A stretch of DNA of 6,866 bases from DATJGR01 sp032124855 (GCA_032124855.1 JAQBCT010000457.1:1-6866); one strand, 5' to 3'. Shown: positions 1 to 6,866, counted from the first letter of the stretch. Numbers and translations: made by a program. Notes: generated from the sequence alone by a model not told the origin.

Positions 1-1035
1 GGTTGCTGCAGACTCGATGACATCCGGATAGATGGTGCCCTGCGCCAGCCACCGCACCCCTGTGATCTTGTGCGCCTCGCGATCAAATACTTCGATGAAC
101 GTGTTGCCGATGATCTTGCGCTTTTGTTCGGGGTCCGATGCTCCCTCGAGGCGACGCAGGAATTCATCCTGCGCATCGACCACGACCAGTTGCAGATCCA
201 GCGCATTGGATGGTCGAAAGGTCTCCTCCACCTGCGCGCGTTCGTGCAGACGCAATAGCCCGTTGTCGACGAATACGCACGTGAGCTGATTGCCGATGGC
301 ACGCGACAGTAAGGCTGCGACCACGCTGGAGTCGACACCGCCGGACAGTCCGAGCACAACCCGCTGGTCGCCCACCGCAACGCGGACTGTTTCGATGGCA
401 TCCGCGATGATGTTCTGTGCCGTCCACAAACCGGCACAACCGCAGATCTCACGCGCGAAGCGCCTGAAGATGGCGGCGCCATCCGCCGTATGCGTGACTT
501 CGGGGTGAAATTGCACGGCGTACATGCGCCGCGCCAGATTTTCCATCGCTGCAATCGGCGCACTGGCGGTGGAGGCGACGCGGGTGAATCCGTCGGGCAG
601 CGTGATCACCTTATCGCCATGACTCATCCATACGTCGAGTTCTCCGTTCACGAGCGCGGGTAAGTCTGACAGTAGCCCCGACGTCGCCTCGAGGCGGATG
701 CGGGCGTGGCCAAACTCGCGCTGCGACGAACTCTGCACCGTACCGCCAAGCTGTTGCGCCAGCGCCTGCATGCCGTAGCAGATTCCCAGAATCGGCACGT
801 CGAGTTCGAATACAACGGGTGGAATTCGCGGCGTCTCTCCCAGCGTGACGGTTTCCGGTCCACCGGAAAGCACGACACCGCGTGCACCGAAGCTGCGAAT
901 GAATTCGTCCGGGGCGTCAAACGGATGAATCTCGCAGTAGACGCCGGCCTCGCGAATGCGGCGTGCAATCAGCTGGGTGTACTGCGCCCCGAAGTCGATG
1001 ACAAGCAGTCGTTCGACGTGTAGATCATTCGGCAT
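1..1035 (-). CDS. guaA: GMP synthase (glutamine-hydrolysing), C-terminal part cut by window edge
   Basis: GuaA makes GMP from XMP, ATP and glutamine in the cytoplasm, the last step of guanine nucleotide synthesis. Reading the minus strand from the ATG at 1035 gives 345 codons without a stop up to base 1; E. coli GuaA has 525 residues, so about a third is missing, including the dimerisation domain. Visible order: class I glutamine amidotransferase domain (about 8-195) with the nucleophile elbow GICYGMQ (Cys86) and HPEVTHT (His177, Glu179 completing the triad); then the ATP-pyrophosphatase domain with the PP-loop LSGGVDSS (230-237), KRKIIGNTF (305-313) and GTIYPDVIES (333-342). It starts 5 bases after the guaB stop with no clear Shine-Dalgarno site, so translation is probably coupled to guaB. 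The chosen start gives the normal N-terminus for the family. No broken motifs are seen. Function is certain from the motifs. Confidence 0.97.
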   Translation of the reverse strand, partial: MPNDLHVERLLVIDFGAQYTQLIARRIREAGVYCEIHPFDAPDEFIRSFGARGVVLSGGPETVTLGETPRIPPVVFELDVPILGICYGMQALAQQLGGTVQSSSQREFGHARIRLEATSGLLSDLPALVNGELDVWMSHGDKVITLPDGFTRVASTASAPIAAMENLARRMYAVQFHPEVTHTADGAAIFRRFAREICGCAGLWTAQNIIADAIETVRVAVGDQRVVLGLSGGVDSSVVAALLSRAIGNQLTCVFVDNGLLRLHERAQVEETFRPSNALDLQLVVVDAQDEFLRRLEGASDPEQKRKIIGNTFIEVFDREAHKITGVRWLAQGTIYPDVIESAAT

Positions 1036-1040
1036 GGGGT

Positions 1041-2513
1041 TCAGCTGACCGGGTAGTTGGGCGCTTCTTTCGTGATCGTCACGTCGTGTACATGGGCTTC
1101 GATCATGCTCGCATGGGTGACACGCACGAACTCGGGACGCGTGCGCATGGTTTCGATGTCGGGCGATCCGGTGTACCCCATCGCTGCCCGCACGCCGCCC
1201 ATCAACTGATGCACGATCGGACCCATGGCACCGCGATAGGGCACACGACCTTCGATGCCTTCCGGGACCAGCTTGCGGCCGCCGTCGTTGCCGTCTTCCT
1301 GAAAGTAGCGATCGCTGGATCCGTTGGTTTGCGCCATGGCGCCCATGGAACCCATGCCACGGTAGGATTTGTAGGTGCGGCCCTGATACAGCTCCACCTG
1401 GCCTGGCGCTTCGTCGGTGCCCGCCAGCAGACTGCCGACCATGACGACACTCGCGCCCGCCACCAGCGCTTTGGCAATGTCGCCCGAATAGCGGATGCCG
1501 CCATCCGCAATGACCGGCACGCCATCCGCGGCCAGTTCGTCGGCCACTTCAGATACCGCGGTCACCTGGGGTACGCCAATGCCCGTCACGATGCGCGTGG
1601 TGCAGATGCTGCCGGGACCAATTCCCACCTTCACCGAATCCACGCCGGCGTCGACCAGCGCGCGCGCACCGGCACGCGTGGCCACGTTGCCACCGATGAT
1701 CGGGATCGACGGATATTTCTGCTTGATCCAGCTGACGCGGTCGAGCACTCGACTGGAGTGACCATGTGCGGTGTCGATCACCAGCACGTCGACGCCGGCC
1801 TCGATGAGCGCCGCGACACGCTCGTCGGTATCGGCGCCGGTGCCGACACTCGCGCCCACGCGCAGGCGACCCAGTTCGTCTTTGCACGCATTGGGATACA
1901 TCCGCGCTTTGTCGATATCCTTCACAGTTATCAGCCCGCGCAGCTCAAATCGATCGTTGATGATGAGCACCTTTTCGATGCGGTTTTCGTGCAGCAGCTC
2001 GCGGATCTCTTCGGTCGCCGCGCCTTCGCGTGCCGTCACGAGCTTGCCCTTCGGGGTCATCACTTCGGAGATCTTCACGTCCATCCGTGGCTCGAATCGC
2101 ACATCGCGACTTGTCACGATTCCGACCAGATCGGGTCCCGATACGACCGGCACGCCGGAGATATCGTGCTCCCGCGTCAGCGCCAGCAATTCGCCCACCG
2201 TCCGATCCGCGGTGATGGTAATCGGGTCGCGGATGATGTCGCTTTCGAATTTCTTCACGGCGCGCACTTCACGGGCCTGCTGCTCGATGGTCATGTTCTT
2301 GTGCACGATGCCGATGCCGCCTTCCTGCGCCATGGCCACCGCGAGCCGCGATTCAGTCACCGTATCCATGGCAGCAGACATCAGTGGAATATTGAGCGTG
2401 ATCGTTCGTGTCAGGCGGGTTTTCAGGTCGACTTCAGAGGGCAGGACATGGGACAAGGCAGGCAGGAGCAGAACATCGTCAAAGGTGAGCGCGTCGTTCG
2501 CAATCCGCAACAT
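1041..2513 (-). CDS. guaB: Inosine-5'-monophosphate dehydrogenase
   Basis: GuaB oxidises IMP to XMP with NAD+, the committed step of guanine nucleotide synthesis. The protein is 490 residues, like the usual bacterial enzyme (488 in E. coli). The start MLRIANDALTFDDVLLLPA is the family N-terminus and has an AGGAGG ribosome site 10 bases upstream. Features in order: the (beta/alpha)8 barrel begins at about 10-90; two CBS repeats form a Bateman regulatory domain at about 93-205; the barrel resumes with DTAHGHS (247-253), GGNVAT (274-279), the catalytic loop GIGPGSICTTR with Cys304, and ADGGIRYSGD (336-345); the mobile flap carries the Arg402-Tyr403 pair (SDRYFQ) and EGRVPYRG (421-428). The presence of the Bateman domain suggests purine-nucleotide control, as known for the family. 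It is the first gene of guaBA. The frame stays open to 2771, but that extension enters xseA and is not used. No anomaly is seen. Confidence 0.98.
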   Translation of the reverse strand: MLRIANDALTFDDVLLLPALSHVLPSEVDLKTRLTRTITLNIPLMSAAMDTVTESRLAVAMAQEGGIGIVHKNMTIEQQAREVRAVKKFESDIIRDPITITADRTVGELLALTREHDISGVPVVSGPDLVGIVTSRDVRFEPRMDVKISEVMTPKGKLVTAREGAATEEIRELLHENRIEKVLIINDRFELRGLITVKDIDKARMYPNACKDELGRLRVGASVGTGADTDERVAALIEAGVDVLVIDTAHGHSSRVLDRVSWIKQKYPSIPIIGGNVATRAGARALVDAGVDSVKVGIGPGSICTTRIVTGIGVPQVTAVSEVADELAADGVPVIADGGIRYSGDIAKALVAGASVVMVGSLLAGTDEAPGQVELYQGRTYKSYRGMGSMGAMAQTNGSSDRYFQEDGNDGGRKLVPEGIEGRVPYRGAMGPIVHQLMGGVRAAMGYTGSPDIETMRTRPEFVRVTHASMIEAHVHDVTITKEAPNYPVS

Positions 2514-2522
2514 TGAGCGGAG

Positions 2523-2528
2523 CCTCCT
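2523..2528 (-). promoter_or_regulatory. guaB ribosome binding site
   Basis: On the minus strand AGGAGG lies 10 bases before the guaB ATG at 2513. It is a full Shine-Dalgarno match and decides the start against the longer open frame reaching 2771. It is by far the best ribosome site in the window; the other genes have weak or no recognisable ones. Confidence 0.85.
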
Positions 2529-2540
2529 GTGCGAAATTAA

Positions 2541-2576
2541 ACGCGCGATCCTACCCGCCGCACACGCATCTGTAAA
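2541..2576 (-). promoter_or_regulatory. Sigma-70-type promoter of guaBA with GC-only discriminator
   Basis: On the minus strand TTTACA (2571-2576, five of six to the -35 consensus) is followed after exactly 17 bases by TAGGAT (2548-2553, four of six to the -10 consensus). Transcription would start near 2541-2542, giving a leader of about 28 bases that contains the AGGAGG site. The six bases after the -10 box are CGCGCG. GC-rich discriminators are typical of promoters under stringent control, and guaBA of E. coli is known to be growth-rate and stringently controlled. I see no match to the E. coli PurR operator. The promoter call is inference from spacing and consensus. Confidence 0.65.
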
Positions 2577-2617
2577 CGACCGCGCGCAACGGCCGCTCAA
2601 CGAACCACCACGTTCTG

Positions 2618-2623
2618 TACAAT
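2618..2623 (+). promoter_or_regulatory. Possible -10 box of xseA, leaderless arrangement
   Basis: TACAAT (five of six to the -10 consensus) ends 7 bases before the ATG at 2631, so a transcript from it would begin at about 2629-2631, at the start codon itself. No good -35 box is visible at 16-18 bases upstream (GCTCAA at 17), which weakens the call. Neither candidate ATG (2622 or 2631) has a Shine-Dalgarno sequence, which fits a leaderless message. The box lies back-to-back with the guaB promoter. Confidence 0.35.
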
Positions 2624-2630
2624 GCCGGTG

Positions 2631-4016
2631 ATGCAGCAGACCCTCGCCGATCGACCCATCTACCGCGTCAGCGAACTCGCAGGCGCCGCACGGCTGCTGC
2701 TCGAAGAGCGTTTTGCGTTGATCTGGGTGGAAGGCGAAATTTCCAACCTGCGCATGCCCAGTTCCGGGCACTGGTACTTCACGCTCAAGGACGACAAGGC
2801 ACAGCTGCGTTGCGCAATGTTTGCCAATCGCAACCGCGCCTTGCGCTTCAAACCGCGCGATGGCATGCAGGTGATCCTACGCGGTCGCGTCAGTCTGTAT
2901 GAACCGCGCGGTGACTTTCAGCTGCTGGCCGATCATCTGGAGGCCGCCGGTGAAGGTGCGTTGCGCGCCGCATTCGACGCGCTGAAAGTGAAGCTCGCGG
3001 CCGAGGGTCTGTTTGCAAGCGAGCGCAAGGTGTCGCTGCCGGCATACCCAAACCACATTGCCGTGGTGAGTTCCAGAACTGGCGCTGCGCTACGCGACAT
3101 TCTTGCCGTGCTGCGCCGGCGCTGCCCCACCGTGCGCGTGACGTTGCTCAACGTCGCGGTGCAGGGCAACGAAGCCGAGCCCCAACTGCTCGATGCGTTC
3201 ACCAGACTCAGCCACTGGCCCGAGGCATTGGGCACAGCGCCCGACGTCGTATTGCTGGCCCGCGGCGGCGGCTCGCTGGAAGATCTATGGAGTTTCAATC
3301 TCGAGACCGTGGCCCGCGCCATCGCGGCCTGCCCACTCCCGGTGGTATCTGCCGTCGGTCATGAAACCGATATCACAATCAGTGATTTCACTGCAGACCT
3401 GCGCGCCCCTACGCCGTCGGCCGGGGCCGAACTGATTGCGCCGGATATGCAGACCTGGGAGATTCGTGCGCGCTCCCTCGCTCGATCGCTGTACGCACAC
3501 TGGCGCCAGAGCCAGGCGCAGCGCGCGCAAAGCGTGCGCCAGATCCGCTTACGCCTGATTCATCCGGGGCGCGCGCTGCAGCTGCGCATGCAACGCCTGG
3601 ACGAGCTGGAACGCCAGCTCACCAGGAGCGTACGCACGTCCCTGGCGCACCGGCGCGCCAACGTGGGTGTGATCGCGGCCAGGATGCAGCAGTTTCATCC
3701 GCAACGCGATGTTGCGCTGGCACGCCGCACACTCGAACAACTCCGCACTGCGCTCACGCGCGCCATCGGGCGACACCTCGAACGCGCCACCTTGGCAGCC
3801 GCCGGCGTCGGGCGCGCGTTGCACGCCGTCAGCCCGCTGGAAACATTGGGACGTGGTTTTTCAATCATCACCACCCCCGCCCCTGCGTCATCGCGTTGGG
3901 GAACACCGATCACTTCCATCCTGCAGGCCGCACCTGGGCAGGGGATCGTCGCGCATCTTGACGACGGCACCCTCGAGTGCAATGTTGAAGGCGTTACTCC
4001 GAATGCAACCGCGTAG
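2631..4016 (+). CDS. xseA: Exodeoxyribonuclease VII large subunit
   Basis: XseA is the catalytic subunit of exonuclease VII, which degrades single-stranded DNA from both ends together with several copies of the small subunit XseB (not in this window). The protein is 461 residues from this start, close to the 456 of E. coli. Residues are numbered from the ATG at 2631. An N-terminal OB-fold domain (about 8-105) carries VEGEISN (33-39) and SGHWYFTLKDD (45-55). The catalytic domain has RGGGSLEDLW (211-220), SAVGHETDIT (240-249) and DFTADLRAPTPSAGAE (252-267). An Arg/Gln-rich helical stretch (about 275-390), expected to be the coiled coil that binds XseB, is followed by the conserved LGRGFSI near the C-terminus. 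The ATG at 2622 would add three residues; neither has a ribosome site, and I prefer 2631 because the putative -10 box overlaps 2622. It is divergent from guaB, as in E. coli, and its end overlaps the next gene. Confidence 0.96.
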   Translation: MQQTLADRPIYRVSELAGAARLLLEERFALIWVEGEISNLRMPSSGHWYFTLKDDKAQLRCAMFANRNRALRFKPRDGMQVILRGRVSLYEPRGDFQLLADHLEAAGEGALRAAFDALKVKLAAEGLFASERKVSLPAYPNHIAVVSSRTGAALRDILAVLRRRCPTVRVTLLNVAVQGNEAEPQLLDAFTRLSHWPEALGTAPDVVLLARGGGSLEDLWSFNLETVARAIAACPLPVVSAVGHETDITISDFTADLRAPTPSAGAELIAPDMQTWEIRARSLARSLYAHWRQSQAQRAQSVRQIRLRLIHPGRALQLRMQRLDELERQLTRSVRTSLAHRRANVGVIAARMQQFHPQRDVALARRTLEQLRTALTRAIGRHLERATLAAAGVGRALHAVSPLETLGRGFSIITTPAPASSRWGTPITSILQAAPGQGIVAHLDDGTLECNVEGVTPNATA

Positions 4017-4818
4017 CCTCGCCGCGACCTGTGCCATAGCGCTCGCTCTACTGCGCGTCGTCTCGCACGCCGCCGTTCCGGGTGGCATCGAGGTGATCAT
4101 GCTGCCAGCCGATGCCACAGGCGCCCGATTCAACACCCAAGATGTGCTTGTCGTGCATCGCCCCGGCCCGGTTGCGATCGTCGGCGTACCGCTCGATGCG
4201 ACGCCCGGGACACACTATCTGCATGTCACGTCGCAACGTCGAGACGCGACGAAGACCCCGTTCGAGGTGATAGCCAAACGCTATCCCGAGCAGCGTCTCA
4301 CGCTCGCCGACGACAAGATGGTCAACCCGCTTGCGCACGATCTCGAGCGCATCGAGCGGGAAACGGCGCTCATGCTGAAACAGTACGCGCGATTTACCAC
4401 GCCGCCTGTCGCGCCCTTTCCGCTGGATCTACCTGCGCACGGGCCGAAAAGTTCCAATTTCGGGCTGCGCCGCATCTTGAACGGCGAACCGCGCAGTCCC
4501 CACGCCGGACTCGATATTGCCGCGCCGGCCGGCAGCCCCGTGCGCGCACCGGCCGCCGGCATCATTTCGCTGACTGGCGCGTTCTACTTCAATGGCAATA
4601 CTGTATTCATCGACCACGGCGGCGGTCTCATCAGCATGGTGTGTCATCTCTCGGCAATCGATGTCGAGCAAGGTGAGGTGGTGGGGCGCGGTCAGCAGAT
4701 CGGTCTGGTAGGTGCGACTGGCCGCGCGACCGGGCCGCACCTGCATTGGTCCGTTAGTTTGAATGGGGCGCGCATCGACCCCGCTGCGCTGCTGGCACTA
4801 TTCAAGTCGCCCGGCTGA
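4003..4818 (+). CDS. Exported M23 (LytM) family metallopeptidase
   Basis: This is a predicted zinc endopeptidase acting on peptidoglycan cross-bridges in the periplasm. From the ATG at 4003 it has 271 residues. An N-terminal signal peptide (Arg4, hydrophobic about 6-20, cleavage likely after SHA at 21-23) shows no lipobox. Residues about 28-135 form a beta-rich N-terminal domain including the conserved YPEQRLTL (94-101) and VNPLAHDLERIERE (107-120), as often seen in this M23 subgroup. The catalytic LytM domain (about 150-262) has SNFGLRR, HAGLD (zinc ligands His167, Asp171), CHLS (His215) and GPHLHW (His246, His248), so all active-site residues are present and it should be active. It overlaps the xseA end by 14 bases, so the two are likely co-transcribed. 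GAAGG lies 11 bases before this ATG; the ATG at 3982 is an alternative adding seven residues with a poorer ribosome site. The exact substrate bond and gene name are unknown. Confidence 0.9.
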   Translation: MQPRSLAATCAIALALLRVVSHAAVPGGIEVIMLPADATGARFNTQDVLVVHRPGPVAIVGVPLDATPGTHYLHVTSQRRDATKTPFEVIAKRYPEQRLTLADDKMVNPLAHDLERIERETALMLKQYARFTTPPVAPFPLDLPAHGPKSSNFGLRRILNGEPRSPHAGLDIAAPAGSPVRAPAAGIISLTGAFYFNGNTVFIDHGGGLISMVCHLSAIDVEQGEVVGRGQQIGLVGATGRATGPHLHWSVSLNGARIDPAALLALFKSPG

Positions 4819-4832
4819 GCCGCGCCGCGATC

Positions 4833-6230
4833 TTACTTACCCTTGACGTGCTGCATCAGCCGTTTGCGGCGCGCGTGTTGCCGGGCGGTGAGTTCGTTGC
4901 GTCGGCCTGCATAAGGATTCGCGCCCGTCTTGAAGATCAGCCGGATCGGTGTGCCGACCAGATGCAGCGCGTCCCTGAAGCGATTCTCTAGATAACGGGC
5001 GTAGCTGGCAGGCACCGACTCGGTCTGATTGCCATGCACCACGATGGTGGGCGGATGAGCGCCAATCTTATGGGCATAGCGCAGCTTGATGCGGCGACCG
5101 CGCACCGCCGGCGGCGGATGGGATTCCACCGCCTCCGTGAGGACGCGTGCCAGAAACGAGGTCGATACTTCGAAGCGGCCCGACTCGTAGGCGCGCGCCA
5201 CGTCTTCAAGCAAGCCACGCACACCAGTGCCGTGCAGCGCGGAGATTCGATGGATTGGAACCCACGGCGCGAAATCGAGACGCCGATCCAATTCCCGCTT
5301 GACGTGATCGCGCTGGTCGCTGCTCAGCCCATCCCACTTGTTCACCGCAATCACGAGCCCGCAACCGCGGTCAATCGCATAGCCGACGAGGTGCAGATCC
5401 TGCTCAACGAAGCCTTCGCTGGCGTCGAGCAGCAACACGGCCACATCGGCGGAGTCCATGGCGCCCAGCGCTTTGACGACCGAGAACTTTTCGACGATAT
5501 CTTCCACTTTGCCTTTGCGGCGCACGCCGGCTGTGTCGATCAACGTGAATGCACCGACGTCGTGGTCGAAGGGGATTTCGATGGCGTCGCGGGTGGTGCC
5601 ACCGCCGTCGAATACGACCTGCCGCTCTTCGCCCAGCCAACGGTTGACCAACGTTGACTTGCCAACATTGGGCCGACCAATCACCGCCACCCGCATGCGC
5701 TTGCCATTCGCGTCCAAGGGCGGTGGTTCGTCTGGCACTGCCGGGAGTTGTTCGAGAAGCGCCCCTTGCAGTGCAGCCATGCCGCGCCCGTGCGCGGCCG
5801 AGATCGATACCTGGTGCGAAAAACCCAGGCGCGCAAATTCGGCTTCGGCGACGTGCCCGGATTCGCCATCTATTTTGTTTACGGCCAGTACCAGCAAGCG
5901 CCCTGAACGGCGTAACTGAGCCGCGATATCCAAATCGCGCGGCGTCAAACCCGCCCGCGCATCGACGAGAAACAGCACAACGTCGGCCTCTTCAATTGCG
6001 ACGGCGGCTTGTTTCGCCATCAGTGCACCGACTGCGGTCTCATCGAACAACCCGCCTGTATCGATGAGCGTGCATCTGCGGTCGCCCAGCATCACAGCGC
6101 TGTAGCGACGATCGCGGGTCAAACCAGGCGCATCGGCTACCAACGCATCACGACGCGACGTCAACCGATTGAACAACGTGGACTTTCCAACGTTGGGTCG
6201 TCCCACCAGCGCAATGACGCTCGCGCTCAT
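4833..6230 (-). CDS. der: Ribosome biogenesis GTPase Der (EngA)
   Basis: Der is an essential GTPase of 50S subunit assembly, with two GTPase domains in tandem and a C-terminal KH-like domain. The protein is 465 residues (490 in E. coli). Domain 1: GRPNVGKS (10-17), PGLTRD (35-40), DTGG (57-60), NKID (118-121). An acidic, Pro-rich linker (about 163-177) follows. Domain 2: GRPNVGKS (185-192), GTTRD (211-215), DTAGVRRKG (232-240), NKWD (297-300), SALHG (330-334). The KH-like domain runs about 352-440 with KLRYAHKIGAHPPTIVVHGN (382-401), and a short Arg/Lys-rich tail ends the protein. All nucleotide-binding motifs are present. One oddity: the residue before GTTRD in domain 2 is Gly210 (DGGGTTRD) where Pro is usual. 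The ATG at 6230 begins 3 bases after the bamB stop, with only a weak ribosome site, so translational coupling to bamB is likely. It converges on the M23 gene with a 14-base gap and no visible terminator. Confidence 0.97.
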   Translation of the reverse strand: MSASVIALVGRPNVGKSTLFNRLTSRRDALVADAPGLTRDRRYSAVMLGDRRCTLIDTGGLFDETAVGALMAKQAAVAIEEADVVLFLVDARAGLTPRDLDIAAQLRRSGRLLVLAVNKIDGESGHVAEAEFARLGFSHQVSISAAHGRGMAALQGALLEQLPAVPDEPPPLDANGKRMRVAVIGRPNVGKSTLVNRWLGEERQVVFDGGGTTRDAIEIPFDHDVGAFTLIDTAGVRRKGKVEDIVEKFSVVKALGAMDSADVAVLLLDASEGFVEQDLHLVGYAIDRGCGLVIAVNKWDGLSSDQRDHVKRELDRRLDFAPWVPIHRISALHGTGVRGLLEDVARAYESGRFEVSTSFLARVLTEAVESHPPPAVRGRRIKLRYAHKIGAHPPTIVVHGNQTESVPASYARYLENRFRDALHLVGTPIRLIFKTGANPYAGRRNELTARQHARRKRLMQHVKGK

Positions 6231-6233
6231 CGC

Positions 6234-6866
6234 TCAGCGGACAGACTGGATTGTCAACGCGACGAGTTTGCCGCTGTTGCCGAGAATGTAGACGATGTCG
6301 TCCGCAACCTGCGGTCGAGAGCGAATGCCCTTGCCGTCGATCTTGCGGCGTCCCAACAGCCGTCCGTCGCTCTGGGCGAGAATATGCACATAGCCGTCAT
6401 CGTCGCCCACCACGAGATAGTTACCGTACGTCACGGGCGCCGACAAACCGCGCCGAAACAACGCGCGTTGTTCCCATGCGACACTGGAAGATCGTTGGTC
6501 GACGGCGGTGATGACGCTCTTTTCGTCAACCACGTAGACATTACCGTAGCCCTCGGCGAGATCCAGGTAGGTGGAGGAATCACGCTCCCACAGCACAGAT
6601 CCGTCGGCCGGCCGCAGTGCGGCCAGGCGACCCTGATAGCTGGCCGCATACACGGCTGAGGGCGTGACCAGCAGATCGCCGTCCACGTCGACAATGCGCT
6701 CCAGATCGGAGCGGCCTTGCGCCAGCATCACGCGGCGCTCCCATAAGGGTTCGCCGGTGGTTGCACGAAACGCTGTGACCTTGCCGTTTGCGAATCCGGC
6801 CAGAACGGTGCCGGCGAAAAACGTCGGTGCGCCGGTCCCACGCAAGGTCAGTGACGGCACCTGCGT
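6234..6866 (-). CDS. bamB: Outer membrane assembly lipoprotein BamB, N-terminal part cut by window edge
   Basis: BamB is the eight-bladed beta-propeller lipoprotein of the BAM complex, which folds beta-barrel proteins into the outer membrane from the periplasmic side. The frame is open to the right edge, so 210 residues of the C-terminal part are visible; the E. coli protein has 392, so the signal peptide, lipid-attachment Cys and first blades lie outside. Visible landmarks: VPSLTLRGTGAP at the very start (matching VPSLTLRG inside E. coli BamB), then repeated PQQ-like blades: NGKVTAFRATTGEPLWERR, then QGRLAALRPADGSVLWER, then KSVITAVDQRSSSVAWEQ, then DGYVHILAQSDGRLLGRR and a final SGKLVALTI strand. 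A GTG at 6860 opens this stretch but is internal, not the start. Adjacent upstream placement before der, 3 bases apart, is the usual gammaproteobacterial arrangement and supports the name over other PQQ-repeat proteins. Confidence 0.93.
   Translation of the reverse strand, partial: TQVPSLTLRGTGAPTFFAGTVLAGFANGKVTAFRATTGEPLWERRVMLAQGRSDLERIVDVDGDLLVTPSAVYAASYQGRLAALRPADGSVLWERDSSTYLDLAEGYGNVYVVDEKSVITAVDQRSSSVAWEQRALFRRGLSAPVTYGNYLVVGDDDGYVHILAQSDGRLLGRRKIDGKGIRSRPQVADDIVYILGNSGKLVALTIQSVR

Noticed and set aside
1086..2516. A 476-codon open frame on the plus strand opposite guaB
   Set aside because: It is antisense to an unmistakable guaB, is rich in His, Arg, Asp and Ala as expected for the complement of a GC-rich gene, and contains no recognisable domain.
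1771..2631. A second plus-strand frame over guaB and its promoter, rich in Ser and Arg
   Set aside because: Low-complexity composition, overlap with guaB and the promoter region, and no family resemblance; it is a shadow frame.
2514..2771. An 86-residue N-terminal extension of GuaB
   Set aside because: The frame is open only by chance: it runs through the promoter and into xseA, the extension has no IMPDH similarity, and the ATG at 2513 has an AGGAGG site and the family N-terminus.
3709..4002. A longer start for the M23 peptidase at 3709
   Set aside because: The extra residues lie in another frame of xseA, look random, and would bury the signal peptide in the middle of the protein.
4811..4821. 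The small inverted repeat CGGCTGAGCCG at the M23 stop as a terminator
   Set aside because: The stem is only four or five base pairs and no T-run follows on either strand.
6858..6860. GTG as the start of the gene at the right edge
   Set aside because: The frame continues to the window edge and the sequence at this point matches an internal segment of BamB (VPSLTLRG), so the true start lies outside.
1..6866. A search for a novel system: repeats, CRISPR, tRNA, transposase, toxin-antitoxin or defence genes
   Set aside because: Every long stretch is explained by six housekeeping or wall genes in conserved order; no repeats, att-like sites or composition breaks were seen by eye.

Overview
The window is GC-rich (clearly above 60% by eye) and densely coded. 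It looks like chromosomal DNA of a gammaproteobacterium outside the enterics. The reasons are gene content and order: guaA and guaB on the minus strand, xseA divergent on the plus strand, then der and bamB on the minus strand. This is the same arrangement and orientation as in Escherichia coli, and BamB and Der are textbook gammaproteobacterial neighbours. I cannot name the genus.

Layout. Positions 1-1035 (minus) hold the N-terminal two thirds of guaA, cut by the left window edge. Positions 1041-2513 (minus) hold complete guaB, 5 bases upstream of guaA, forming a guaBA operon. Positions 2514-2630 are a short divergent promoter region: a good sigma-70-type promoter with a Shine-Dalgarno site drives guaBA, and a TACAAT box sits almost on top of the xseA start. 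Positions 2631-4016 (plus) hold xseA. A secreted M23/LytM-family metallopeptidase gene (about 4003-4818, plus) overlaps the end of xseA. After a 14-base convergent gap, der (4833-6230, minus) follows, preceded by bamB (6234-6866, minus), which is cut by the right edge. No gene-free stretch exceeds about 120 bases.

Functions. GuaB and GuaA together convert IMP to XMP to GMP, the guanine nucleotide branch. XseA is the large subunit of exonuclease VII. Der is the tandem-GTPase factor of 50S ribosome assembly. BamB is the beta-propeller lipoprotein of the outer-membrane protein assembly machine. The M23 protein is a predicted exported cell-wall endopeptidase. All six genes look intact within the window, with catalytic motifs present. 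I see no RNA gene, mobile element, CRISPR array, phage gene or defence system. This is an ordinary housekeeping region; the points of interest are small: the likely leaderless start of xseA, the rRNA-like GC-rich discriminator at the guaB promoter, an odd residue in the second GTPase domain of Der, and the M23 gene nested against xseA.
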